A stretch of 16,272 nucleotides of DNA, taken from positions 1 to 16,272 of the forward strand of contig CATZEP010000020.1 of assembly GCA_958418185.1 (NCBI GenBank), written 5' to 3'. The translations under genes were made by a program, and so were the position numbers. Of this stretch, positions 1 to 7,800 are shown one piece after another. Origin of the DNA: an uncultured Collinsella sp. (GTDB lineage Bacteria; Actinomycetota; Coriobacteriia; Coriobacteriales; Coriobacteriaceae). The notes beneath the pieces were generated by a model. The model was not told the origin of the DNA and made no database searches. It saw nothing but the letters and a program-made list of their open reading frames with translations. Position 1 is the first letter of the stretch; every line of letters starts with the position of its first letter.

Positions 1-2
1 CG

Positions 3-98
3 GTCGGCGGGGCCATTGTGGCTCTTGACAGCGGATTGGGTCATATGAGCGAGCGCCCGTCATTTGAGCCAAGGCGCCGTGAAATGAAAAGGCGCTGA
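3..98 (+). CDS. Possible C-terminal end of a plus-strand gene (partial)
   Basis: One plus-strand frame is open from the left edge to a TGA at 96-98. It encodes about 31 residues: a small hydrophobic stretch (GGAIVALDSGLG), then a basic tail ending RRREMKRR. The stop lies inside the terminator hairpin at 87-115, as expected for a gene ending convergently with the SIS gene. Third positions are only moderately GC-rich, so coding character is weak. A rival reading is the start of a minus-strand gene at 44 (MTQSAVKSHNG...), but no ribosome binding site precedes that ATG. No function can be assigned. Confidence 0.25.
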   Translation, partial: VGGAIVALDSGLGHMSERPSFEPRRREMKRR

Positions 99-115
99 CC
101 TTCTGGTCGCGCCTT
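87..115 (-). terminator. Rho-independent terminator, probably bidirectional
   Basis: On the minus strand the stem pairs AAAGGCGC-GACC with GGTC-A-GCGCCTTT, one base bulged, around an AGAA tetraloop. It is followed by TTTTCATTT. It lies about 85 bp downstream of the SIS gene stop and would end that transcript. Read on the plus strand it keeps the stem with a shorter T-run, so it could also end a plus-strand gene coming from the left edge. Confidence 0.75.
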
Positions 116-163
116 TGAAATTGAACGGCAGATTGGCCAAATGCCGGGTGCGCAGCGTCGGCC

Positions 164-192
164 GGTCCGCCGTTCGGTAGAACGGCGGAACC
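164..192 (-). other. Stable hairpin just after the SIS gene stop
   Basis: A perfect 9-bp stem (ccgccgttc at 167-175 with gaacggcgg at 180-188) closes a 4-base loop, and outer GG/CC pairs can extend it. It starts about 10 bp beyond the SIS stop codon. No T-run follows on either strand, so it is more likely a 3'-end-protecting or pausing hairpin ahead of the terminator at 87-115 than a terminator itself. Confidence 0.4.
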
Positions 193-200
193 AATATCCC

Positions 201-1193
201 CTAGTAGTCCAACTTCCACATGTAGCGGCGCGTCATGTAGTCCTTGTGGGTGACGGCAGAAAGCGCACGCATGTACACGTTGTTGAGGATCGGCGCAAAG
301 ATCAGGTGGTTGAAGTACTCGCTCACGCTGTCCTTGATGTCGTTGAGGCCGAGCTCCTTGGCGTCAAGCTGATAGACGCGCTCGCCACCGTACTGGTTGA
401 CGAAGCGGATGCCGCGCTCGTCGTTGCAGCGGCTGCGGCCGACGCTGATGAGCTGGAACAGCGAGGTACGCTTGTCCAGGATCTCGAAGGGACCGTGGAA
501 GAAGTCGCAGGTGTTGATGGTGCAGGAGTCAATCTGCAGCATCTCCTGCACGTTGCAGATGCTAAAGACGTAGGCGGCACCAAAGAGCGGACCCTGAGCC
601 ATGACGTTGATGCAGGGCTTGTCGGCGTTCTGCTCGGCCCACTTGGCAGCAAGCGGACGGGTGTACTCGACGGCCTTGCGATAGATGGGGTCGACCAAGT
701 CGAACGCGGCCATAGCGGTCTCGTACTCGGCATAGCCCTCGGTCTGCTGCGTAAGCTCCATGGCGATCATGGTCACGACGGCGGAGTTGGTACGGCCCAT
801 GCAGGACTCATCGACGGCCAGGCTGTCATACTGGATCTTGTAGTCGCAGACCTCGGTGAGACCGGACTCGTCGACATAGATGGCGATGGTGCTGGCGCCG
901 TGGTCCTTGGCGACCTGGGCGGCGACGATGGTCTCCTTGGTGCCGCGCATGGACACGACGACGGCCAGGGTGTTCTCGTTGACGTAGGCAGGGGTTGCGT
1001 GCACGAACTCGTTGCTGGTGTAGCTGGAGCTCACGACCTGCGTGGCCTCGTGCTCCATAAAGTACTGGGCAGGATAGTTGCCGCCGTTGGATCCGCCGGC
1101 GCCAATCCACACGACGCGCTTGATACCGCCCTTGTCTGTCTTGTCAGCCAAAACCTGGGAGACGACGTCCTTAACCTGTTCCTGAGTAGTCAT
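201..1193 (-). CDS. SIS-domain sugar-phosphate isomerase/deglycase (FrlB-like)
   Basis: This 330-aa cytosolic protein has two SIS (sugar isomerase) domains, the architecture of FrlB (fructoselysine-6-phosphate deglycase), GfrF and GlmS isomerase domains. The first SIS fold begins with VVWIGAGGSNGG (27-38) and has the phosphate-loop SMRGTKET (81-88). The second begins INVMAQGPLFGAAY (195-208). The motif CDFFHGPFEI (229-238) matches the FrlB motif EFxHGPxEI, and the C-terminus TRRYMWKLDY resembles FrlB's ERRYYGGLVEY-type end. The usual Glu before FxHGP is Asp here (D230). FrlB-type enzymes split or isomerise glycated-amine sugar 6-phosphates, but the substrate here is unknown: no kinase, epimerase or transporter of such a pathway lies in the window. 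The ATG at 1193 follows AAAGG by about 9-11 bases. The gene is divergent from a GntR/UTRA regulator that probably controls it. Confidence 0.85.
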   Translation of the reverse strand: MTTQEQVKDVVSQVLADKTDKGGIKRVVWIGAGGSNGGNYPAQYFMEHEATQVVSSSYTSNEFVHATPAYVNENTLAVVVSMRGTKETIVAAQVAKDHGASTIAIYVDESGLTEVCDYKIQYDSLAVDESCMGRTNSAVVTMIAMELTQQTEGYAEYETAMAAFDLVDPIYRKAVEYTRPLAAKWAEQNADKPCINVMAQGPLFGAAYVFSICNVQEMLQIDSCTINTCDFFHGPFEILDKRTSLFQLISVGRSRCNDERGIRFVNQYGGERVYQLDAKELGLNDIKDSVSEYFNHLIFAPILNNVYMRALSAVTHKDYMTRRYMWKLDY

Positions 1194-1231
1194 CGTGCAT
1201 CAGCCTTTCTTCTCGTTTGATGCTCTCGATG

Positions 1232-1251
1232 GCATACAAGTTACATACATG
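1232..1251 (+). promoter_or_regulatory. Operator-like repeat, copy A
   Basis: The sequence GCATACAAGTTACATACATG matches copy C at 1371-1390 at 18 of 20 positions. It lies 38 bp upstream of the SIS gene start, where it would fall in that gene's leader or core promoter. Its half-element GCATACAA resembles the TGTATAC-type sites of HutC/UTRA-class GntR regulators. Binding by the neighbouring regulator is inferred. Confidence 0.5.
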
Positions 1252-1268
1252 TTTTGGTTATGTCGACT

Positions 1269-1278
1269 AGTTGTATGC
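1269..1278 (-). promoter_or_regulatory. Operator-like half-site, inverted copy B
   Basis: On the minus strand this reads GCATACAACT, an inverted and shortened copy of the GCATACAAGT core found at 1232 and 1371. With copy A it forms an inverted pair. A separate perfect 11-bp palindrome, GTATTGAATAC, lies at 1344-1354 in the same intergenic region. Confidence 0.35.
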
Positions 1279-1370
1279 TATATTTGTCTTAGATATTTTG
1301 CTGATGCGGTTTTCGATAACTGGATACCAGCGGTTTTGTTGTTGTATTGAATACATGCTTGATTAGATAC

Positions 1371-1390
1371 GCATACAAGTTAGATACAGG
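1371..1390 (+). promoter_or_regulatory. Operator-like repeat, copy C, overlapping the gntR ribosome binding region
   Basis: The sequence GCATACAAGTTAGATACAGG is an 18/20 match to copy A. It ends 8 bases before the ATG of the GntR regulator, so it overlaps the only AGG ribosome-binding candidate. This suggests negative autoregulation. Both copies point the same way although they serve divergent genes. Confidence 0.5.
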
Positions 1391-1398
1391 TTGATCGC

Positions 1399-2121
1399 AT
1401 GAACGCTTCATCTAAAAAGAGACTGACCCAATACGAGCGCTTGGCGGGCATGCTGCGCGACCGCATCGCCTCCGGCACCTACGCACGTGGAGACAAGCTG
1501 CCGTCCGAGATGGAACTCATGGACGAATCGGGGCTGTCGCGCAGCACCGTGCGCCATGCCCTTAAGGTACTAGCTGATGAGGGCCTGGTTCGCACCGAGC
1601 GCGGGCGCGGCGCCTTTGTGGCCGACACGCCGGCGCTCCACGAGAACAACTTGGTGTTTTCGAGCTACACGGCACAGGTCCAGGATCAGGGCATGAAGCC
1701 CACCACGCGCACGGTGGACTCGGGCTTTGCCAAGGCCGCGGGCAATGTGGCCAAGTTCTTCGATGTCACCGTGGGCAGCAAGCTCGTCAAACTTGTCCGT
1801 CTGCGTTATCTGGACGATGCGCCGCTGTGCCTGGAGACTACCTATCTACCACCGAGCTTTGAAGCACTCATCGATCGCGATATCAACGGTTCGCTCTACG
1901 CCACGCTGCGCCAAGAATTCCATCGCGCGCCGGCACAGGGACATAAGACCTTTGAGGTGTGCTATGCCTCGCAAAACGAGGCGTTTTTGCTCAACGTTGG
2001 GCGCGGGCAGGCGCTGATCCTGATCACCGACTACGTGTACGACACCGACGGCCGACCGCTCCATGTCTCCAAGCGCATCCAGCGCACCGACCGTGCCAAA
2101 TACACCGAGCCCATCGGCTAA
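1399..2121 (+). CDS. GntR-family transcriptional regulator with UTRA domain (HutC subfamily)
   Basis: This 240-aa regulator has an N-terminal winged helix-turn-helix (about 10-78) with the family hallmarks GDKLPSEMEL, SRSTVRHALKVLADEGLV and RGRGAFV. A UTRA ligand-binding domain (about 95-235) follows. UTRA domains bind phosphorylated sugars or similar metabolites, and ligand usually releases the protein from DNA. It diverges from the SIS-domain gene, with 205 bp of repeated operator-like sites between them. A local circuit in which it represses itself and the SIS gene until a sugar phosphate binds is therefore likely, though inferred. The ATG at 1399 has only a weak AGG upstream. It is the only plus-strand complete gene in the window. 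Confidence 0.93.
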   Translation: MNASSKKRLTQYERLAGMLRDRIASGTYARGDKLPSEMELMDESGLSRSTVRHALKVLADEGLVRTERGRGAFVADTPALHENNLVFSSYTAQVQDQGMKPTTRTVDSGFAKAAGNVAKFFDVTVGSKLVKLVRLRYLDDAPLCLETTYLPPSFEALIDRDINGSLYATLRQEFHRAPAQGHKTFEVCYASQNEAFLLNVGRGQALILITDYVYDTDGRPLHVSKRIQRTDRAKYTEPIG

Positions 2122-2142
2122 CCTGCCAAAATAAACCTGTCC

Positions 2143-2733
2143 CTAAATGGTAGGTTTGGGGAGGTCGGGGAACCAGGTTGGTTTGGGTTGGTTGGGGACG
2201 CGCTCGGCTAGGACCAACTCCATCCAGCACATGTCGTACCAGCGGCCGAACTTTTGGGCGCAGCGGTCGAATGCACCCACCAGGCGATATCCCATATGGG
2301 CATGGAAGTCCTGGCTGTTGTGCGTCAGGTACTCGTCGTCCTTGTCGTGCGGCACGGCGATGAGGGCGCACATGTTGGTGATGCCCATCGCGATCAGGCA
2401 TTGCTTGAGCGCGTCATGCAGCTTGCGGCCCAGCCCGCCGTGGCGCACGTCACGCGCCAGGTAGATCGACGTCTCGACCGACCAGTCGTATGCCTCGCGG
2501 CTGTTGAGCGGACTCACATAGGCATAGCCTACCGGACGCCCGTCCAACTCCATCACCAGATACGGATAGCGCTTGAGCGTACGCTCAATACGCCCGGCGA
2601 ACTCCTCAACGCTCGGCACCTCGTATTCGCAGGTAATCGCCGTCTGGCGCACATACGGCTCATAGATGGCTAGCAACGCCGACGCGTCTTCGGGCGTCGC
2701 CAGGCGAATCGTCGGCTCGGACATCTCGGTCAT
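2143..2733 (-). CDS. GNAT N-acetyltransferase, phosphinothricin acetyltransferase type
   Basis: This protein of about 196 aa is a GNAT-fold acetyl-CoA transferase. It starts TIRLATPEDASALLAIYEPYV (8-28), typical of the PAT/YncA-like branch. It has the acetyl-CoA loop VRHGGLGRKL (96-105) and the family's late motif FHAHMGYRLVGAF...KFGRWYDMCWMEL (143-173). Such enzymes acetylate small amines, including methionine sulfone, phosphinothricin-like compounds or other amino acids; the substrate here is unknown. I chose the ATG at 2733 because GGAG and AAGGG lie 9 and 4 bases upstream; an ATG at 2724 is possible. The last 16 residues (NQPKPTWFPDLPKPTI) are a repetitive proline-rich tail beyond the usual end of the fold. 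The gene starts only 18 bp after the T-run of the upstream terminator, with no obvious promoter of its own. Confidence 0.88.
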   Translation of the reverse strand: MTEMSEPTIRLATPEDASALLAIYEPYVRQTAITCEYEVPSVEEFAGRIERTLKRYPYLVMELDGRPVGYAYVSPLNSREAYDWSVETSIYLARDVRHGGLGRKLHDALKQCLIAMGITNMCALIAVPHDKDDEYLTHNSQDFHAHMGYRLVGAFDRCAQKFGRWYDMCWMELVLAERVPNQPKPTWFPDLPKPTI

Positions 2734-2750
2734 ACAACCCTTCTCCCTCA

Positions 2751-2792
2751 AAAACAAAGGCCGCCTTGCGCCAGACCCAGCGCAAGGCGGCC
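2751..2792 (-). terminator. Strong rho-independent terminator after the threonine aldolase gene
   Basis: A perfect 12-bp stem (ggccgccttgcg at 2759-2770, cgcaaggcggcc at 2781-2792) closes a 10-base loop. On the minus strand it is followed by TTTGTTTTTG. It starts about 18 bp after the threonine aldolase stop and ends the mfd-PAP2-aldolase unit, or attenuates it before the acetyltransferase gene. Confidence 0.88.
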
Positions 2793-2810
2793 CCTCGCCA
2801 TTACATCAGG

Positions 2811-3836
2811 CTACAGAACCGCCGCCAACGCGTCGATGTCCTCCTGCGTCGTGGCCCAGCTGGTGCAAAAGCGCACCACCGTGTGGGTCTCGTCGTACTT
2901 TTCCCAGTACTCGATCGAGGCATGCTCGCGAATGCGGGCCATGTCCTCGTTGGGCAGAATCACAAACTGCTGGTTGGTCGGCGTCTCCAAGAAGAACTGG
3001 TAACCGCGCTCGTGCAATACGCGACGAAGCGCCTGCGCGGTTTCGATCGCCTGGCGACCAATCTCAAAATACAGGCCGTCGGTAAAGAGCGCCTCAAACT
3101 GCACGCCCGTCAGGCGGCCCTTGGCAAGCAGTGCGCCATGCTGCTTAATACGCGGAATGGGATGCGCCGGAGCGTGCATGCCGCAGAACACCACAGCCTC
3201 GCCGCAGAGCGCGCCGCACTTGGTGCCGCCGATGTAGAACACGTCACACAGCTGCGCCAGCTCGGGCAGGGTAATGTCGCACTCATCGGCCGCCAGTGCA
3301 TAGGCCAGGCGGGCGCCATCCACAAACAGCGGAATCTCGCGCTTCTGGCACACCGCATAAATCGCCGTGAGCTCGGCCTTGGAGTACAGCGTGCCGTACT
3401 CAGTCGATAGGCTCACGTACACGGCGCCCGGGAACACCGTGTGCTCGTAGCTCTCGTTTTCGTAGAACACCTGGATATAGTTCTCGAGGTCCTCGGCGTG
3501 CATCTTGCCCTCGTAGCCGGGGATGGTGAGCACCTTGTGGCCGCCAAACTCAATGGCGCCCGCCTCGTGGCAGGCGACGTGGCCGGTCTCGGCAGCAACG
3601 ACGCCCTCGTACGGCGCGAGCAGCATGTCGATCACCGTGGCGTTAGCCTGCGTGCCGCCCACCAGGAAAAACACGTCGGCGTCAGGCGCCTGACAGGCCT
3701 CGCGAATAAGTTGCTTGGCACGCTCGGTGTGCGCATCGGTACCGTAGCCGGGCTGCGGCTCCATGTTGGTATCGACGAGCGCCTGCAGCACTGCCGGATG
3801 TGCACCGTGGGAATAGTCGTTGTTAAACGCGAGCAT
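2811..3836 (-). CDS. ltaE: Low-specificity L-threonine aldolase (PLP-dependent)
   Basis: This 341-aa enzyme belongs to the beta-eliminating lyase/threonine aldolase family of fold-type I PLP enzymes. These split L-threonine or L-allo-threonine to glycine and acetaldehyde in the cytosol. The N-terminus FNNDYSHGAHPAVLQAL and GYGTDAHTERA (30-40) are typical. The cofactor-binding turn GGTQANATV is at 60-68, the Asp holding the pyridine nitrogen is D173 in FVDGARL, and the Schiff-base lysine is K206 in IGGTKCGAL. Length fits the family. The ATG at 3836 follows GAGG closely. The gene is 45 bp behind the PAP2 gene and precedes a strong terminator, so it is probably last in an mfd-PAP2-aldolase transcript. 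Preference for allo-threonine or another beta-hydroxy amino acid cannot be read from sequence. Confidence 0.92.
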   Translation of the reverse strand: MLAFNNDYSHGAHPAVLQALVDTNMEPQPGYGTDAHTERAKQLIREACQAPDADVFFLVGGTQANATVIDMLLAPYEGVVAAETGHVACHEAGAIEFGGHKVLTIPGYEGKMHAEDLENYIQVFYENESYEHTVFPGAVYVSLSTEYGTLYSKAELTAIYAVCQKREIPLFVDGARLAYALAADECDITLPELAQLCDVFYIGGTKCGALCGEAVVFCGMHAPAHPIPRIKQHGALLAKGRLTGVQFEALFTDGLYFEIGRQAIETAQALRRVLHERGYQFFLETPTNQQFVILPNEDMARIREHASIEYWEKYDETHTVVRFCTSWATTQEDIDALAAVL

Positions 3837-3881
3837 GGCAATCCTCTCTTACCGGGTATCGGTCAGATGATTCAAACGGAG

Positions 3882-4745
3882 CTATTGTACGCCGCTGGGA
3901 TAGGCAATGCGCGCGGCAAGGCACTCAAGTGCCAGTACCAGGGCAAAACCGCAGCTCACGTCACTCAAAAAGTGCGCTCCGATCACGATGCGGCCAAACG
4001 CGACGAGTGCCGCGACCACAGCCGCCGTCCAAAAGACCACGCGGCGGCGCGACGGTTTTTCCTTAAAGGCCGCCGCGGGAAGCCCGGCGAGCATAAGGCC
4101 GATCGCCGCGTGCGCCGTGTGCCCACTCGCAAACGACTTAAAGCCGTCCTTGATTACACCGGCGGCGATATAAGTCCACTTGTCAGGGTTGCCGATCACC
4201 CACCACGGCTGAAACTCGAGCCCCTGCGTCACCTCGATCACGCGCATGCGCGGACGCGACCACAGCGGTTTGACGATCACGTTGAGGATGATGGCCTGAA
4301 CGACCCACACGGCAAGCACCATCAACGCCCAGCGCGTGAGCTCATCGGGCTCGGTCGTGCGCGTGAGGCGATAGACGATAAGGTTGGCGACGATGGCCAG
4401 CACAAACGTCAGCACCAACTGAGCCGCGATGAGTTTGCCGCCAACCCTCAGGGACGAAACGATCTCGTAGCCGGTCAGGCCAACGTTGACGAGGATGCCG
4501 AGCACGGCGAGCCATTTGCTCCCCCTGGAGTCGGGACGCACCGCGCGCACGAGCATAACGCCCGCGATGCTCGCCGTCAGCTCGAACGGCAGCTCACCGG
4601 CCGCCTCGACAAAGCGACCGTACATGCTGCCGATATTGAACAGCGCGCTCGAGATCTGATAATCGAAGAAACTGCCCACGCCCAGACAAAGACACAGGAC
4701 AACCGCGATAATGGCGACATCTTTCTTATAGATGTATCCGAACAT
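3882..4745 (-). CDS. PAP2-family membrane phosphatase
   Basis: This 287-aa integral membrane protein has about eight hydrophobic segments: roughly 10-27, 55-68, 77-97, 106-126, 139-158, 211-226, 236-254 and 262-281. The three PAP2 motifs are all present: K159 with R164-P165-R166 (KPLWSRPR), S207-G208-H209 (FASGHTAHA), and R252...H258...D262 (RIVIGAHFLSD). The two histidines and the aspartate form the catalytic centre that removes phosphate from lipid phosphates such as phosphatidic acid, phosphatidylglycerol phosphate or undecaprenyl pyrophosphate. Which lipid is used here is unknown. Family members are often shorter; the first four segments here form an extra N-terminal membrane region. It begins 56 bp after mfd and is probably co-transcribed with it. 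Confidence 0.9.
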   Translation of the reverse strand: MFGYIYKKDVAIIAVVLCLCLGVGSFFDYQISSALFNIGSMYGRFVEAAGELPFELTASIAGVMLVRAVRPDSRGSKWLAVLGILVNVGLTGYEIVSSLRVGGKLIAAQLVLTFVLAIVANLIVYRLTRTTEPDELTRWALMVLAVWVVQAIILNVIVKPLWSRPRMRVIEVTQGLEFQPWWVIGNPDKWTYIAAGVIKDGFKSFASGHTAHAAIGLMLAGLPAAAFKEKPSRRRVVFWTAAVVAALVAFGRIVIGAHFLSDVSCGFALVLALECLAARIAYPSGVQ

Positions 4746-4801
4746 GCTTTCCTTTCGATGGAGCCAGAGTGCCCAAATGGGGTGTTTGCAGCGTCGACTC
4801 G

Positions 4802-7800
4802 CTAGTCATCATCACTAGCGCCCAGCTGTTGCAGCAGCATGAGCGCCGCCGCCACCGGGCCGGTGCCGTCGTTGGCGTCGAGACCGCGACCCAGGCCGCT
4901 GCCCGCACCGGCGCCTGCCTTGTAGGGTATCGACAGCTTGCGGCTCTTGGGGAAGTTCACCGCGCCATAGCGGGTCTTAAGCTCAAAGGCCACCTTCTTG
5001 GGCACGTCGACGCCCAAAAACGTGATGCGACCGCCACTGAGCGTGACGCTCTCGAGCCCCAGACGCTCGCCGCGAATGCGGATGCGCGCGCGATTGAACA
5101 GGTTGAGTCCCGCCAACGGCAGCTCGCCATGCGCGGCCTCGGTCTCTTCCTGCACCTCGTCGATGCTCTCCAGGTCCTCGGCCGCTGCGAGCTTACGGTA
5201 CACGAGCACGCGCTGGTCCACCGCCGGCAGGTACTCCTCGGACAAGAAGTAGTCGGCCGGCAGGTTAATACCCACGCTCGCCGCCTCCACGCCGGCGTCG
5301 TCATCGCCGCGCGCCTCGGCCACGGCCTGGCCCAGCATCTGCGTAAACAGGTCAAAGCCCACGCTCGACAGGTTGCCGTGCTGCTCGGCTCCCATAAGCG
5401 AGCCGGCGCCGCGAATCTCCAGGTCGCGCATGGCGATGCGCATGCCGCTGCCCAGGTCCTGGAACTCGGAAAGTGCGGTCAGGCGCGCCGTCGCCTCCTC
5501 GGTGAGCGGCAGCTCGCCCGGGAACATAAAGTACGCGTAGGCCTGCGTGGCAGAGCGGCCCACACGGCCCTTGAGCTGGTAGAGCTGCGCCAGACCCAGG
5601 CGCTGCGAATCCTCGATGATCAGCGTGTTGGCCGTTGCGTTGTCGATGCCGCTCTCCACGATGGTCGTGGCGATGAGCACGTCAATCTTCTTGGTCGCGA
5701 ACTCAATCATCACGTCCTCGACCTCGCGCGGGCTCATCTTGCCGTGCGCCACGCCCACGCGCGCCTCGGGCGCGGCCTCGTGCACGCGCGCCACGGCGTC
5801 ATCGATGGTCTTGACGCGGTTGGACACGTAGTACACCTGACCGCCGCGGCCCACCTCCAGGCGAATCGCCGCGCTCACCACGTCGGGGTCGTACTCCCCC
5901 ACGTGCACGATCACGGGGCGACGCCCGGTCGGCGGCGTGGTGATCAGGCTCATGTCGCGCACGCCGCTCGTGGCCATCTGCATGGTTCGCGGAATCGGCG
6001 TTGCCGAAAGCGTGAGCACGTCAATCTGCTCGCGCAGGTTCTTGAGCTGTTCCTTGTGCTGCACGCCAAAGCGCTGTTCCTCGTCGATGATCACCAGGCC
6101 CAGGTTCTTGGGGTTCACATCGGCCGAAAGCAGACGATGCGTGCCGATGAGCACGTCGATTGTGCCCTCGGCAAACGCCTTGAGCGCACGCTTTTGCTGC
6201 GCCGGCGTGCGAAAACGGCTGAGCACCTCGACCTCGAGGCCAAACGGGGCAAAGCGCTCAAAGAACGTCTCGTAGTGCTGCTGAGCCAGAATGGTCGTGG
6301 GGCAGAGCACCATGACCTGGCGGCCGGAGTCCACGCACTTAAACGCCGCGCGCAGGGCGACCTCGGTCTTGCCAAAGCCCACGTCGCCGCACAGCAGGCG
6401 GTCCATGGGCTTGGGCGCCTCCATATCGGCCTTGATGTCGGCGATGGCCTCCAGCTGGTCGCGTGTCTCGTCGTAAGGAAAGCTCTCCTCCATCTCAATC
6501 TGCTCGGGCGTGTCGGGCGGGCAGGCGATACCGGTAATCGACGAGCGGCGCGTATACAGGTCGACCAGGTCAAACGCCAGCTTTTTGGCGTTCTTGCGCG
6601 CCTTGTTCGTGGCACGCGTCCAGTCGGCGGTGTTGAGCCTGGTCAGGCGCGGCTTATCGCCGTCGGGGCCAACATAGCGTGTGATGCGGTCGACCTGCTC
6701 GAGCGGCACGTAGAGCTTGTCGCCGTCGGCATATTCCAGCAAAAAGTAGTCGCGCTCCTTGCCGCCCACTTCCTGGCGCGCGATCTCGCTAAAGAGTGCG
6801 ATGCCGTGAGTGGCGTGCACCACGTAGTCGCCCGGCTTAAACGGGAACGTGATCTGCGTAATGTCCACCTTGCGGCGGCTGCGCGCGCGGTTGGCGTCCA
6901 TGCGGGCGTTGAGGTCGGCGATCGAGAACACGGCCAGGTTGGCATCGGGCACCACCACGCCCTGCGGCAGAGCGGCATCGACAAAGGTCACGCGTCCGCG
7001 CGAGATAGTGGGCACGGCGGCACCGGCGGCAGCCTGGGCGGCACCCGCCTCGAGCGAGCGAACGTTAAGCGCGTCGACGCGGCGCTCGCGAATGGAAGCA
7101 TGGGCCTCCTGGCGTGCGGCACGGTCGGCAGAGTCCGCCGCCGCCACGCGCACGCGCTCGCCGATAACGCCGGCGTTTTCGGGCGCTGCCGTCAGCGACT
7201 CCTCAAAGGTAATGCCCTCGTCGCCAAAGGTGAGCTCCATCGACTCGCGCGCACCGCGGTCGGGAATGGCAAACACGCAGGCGTAGCGCTTGCCCACGAC
7301 TTCCTGAATGCGCGTCATAAAGCGGTTGTCCGAGCCCGCAATGGCCGGCTGCTCAATCTTGAGCTCGGCCGTCACCGCACCGCCGGCGCGGATGAGGCTC
7401 ACATAGTTCAGGCGCTGCTGGGCACCAAAATCGAGCTGTTGGGCGCGCACGTACAAGCCGTCTAGACGGTCAATCCCCGCCTCGCCGGCACGGGCCTCGA
7501 TATCCTCGTAGGCACGCAGGCAGTCGTCGAACAGCGAGCGCGGCTCGGACAGGACCACGAGTGCCTTGCCGCTCACGTGTGCCAACGGGCTTACGGTCTG
7601 GCCGTACATCACCGGCAAAAAGCGGTCGAGCTCGGGCGTGACGATGCGCGCATCCACCATCTCGAGCAGCGCCGCCAGCTTGCTATCGTCCTGGCTAGCG
7701 CGATAGAGCGCCACGTGCATGTTGTGGACAGCTTCGTCGGTCAATGCCAACTCGCGACACGGGAAGATCTCGATGCTGTCCTCATTGCCGATGGTTTGGC

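Noticed and set aside
1..44. Possible minus-strand gene start at 44 (MTQSAVKSHNG...)
   Set aside because: No ribosome binding site is present upstream and only 14 codons are in the window, too little to support a gene.
141..1220. A 359-codon plus-strand frame opposite the SIS gene
   Set aside because: Antisense shadow with Val/Asp/Gly/Leu-rich repetitive composition; the opposite strand has clear SIS motifs.
3441..4805. A 454-codon plus-strand frame opposite the aldolase and PAP2 genes
   Set aside because: Antisense shadow that crosses two genes and their intergenic gap; no motif or ribosome binding site supports it.
4769..7465. An 898-codon open frame on the plus strand opposite mfd
   Set aside because: It lies wholly antisense to a clear Mfd coding sequence and has His/Arg/Ala/Leu-rich low-information composition, as expected for a frame kept open by GC-rich codons on the other strand.
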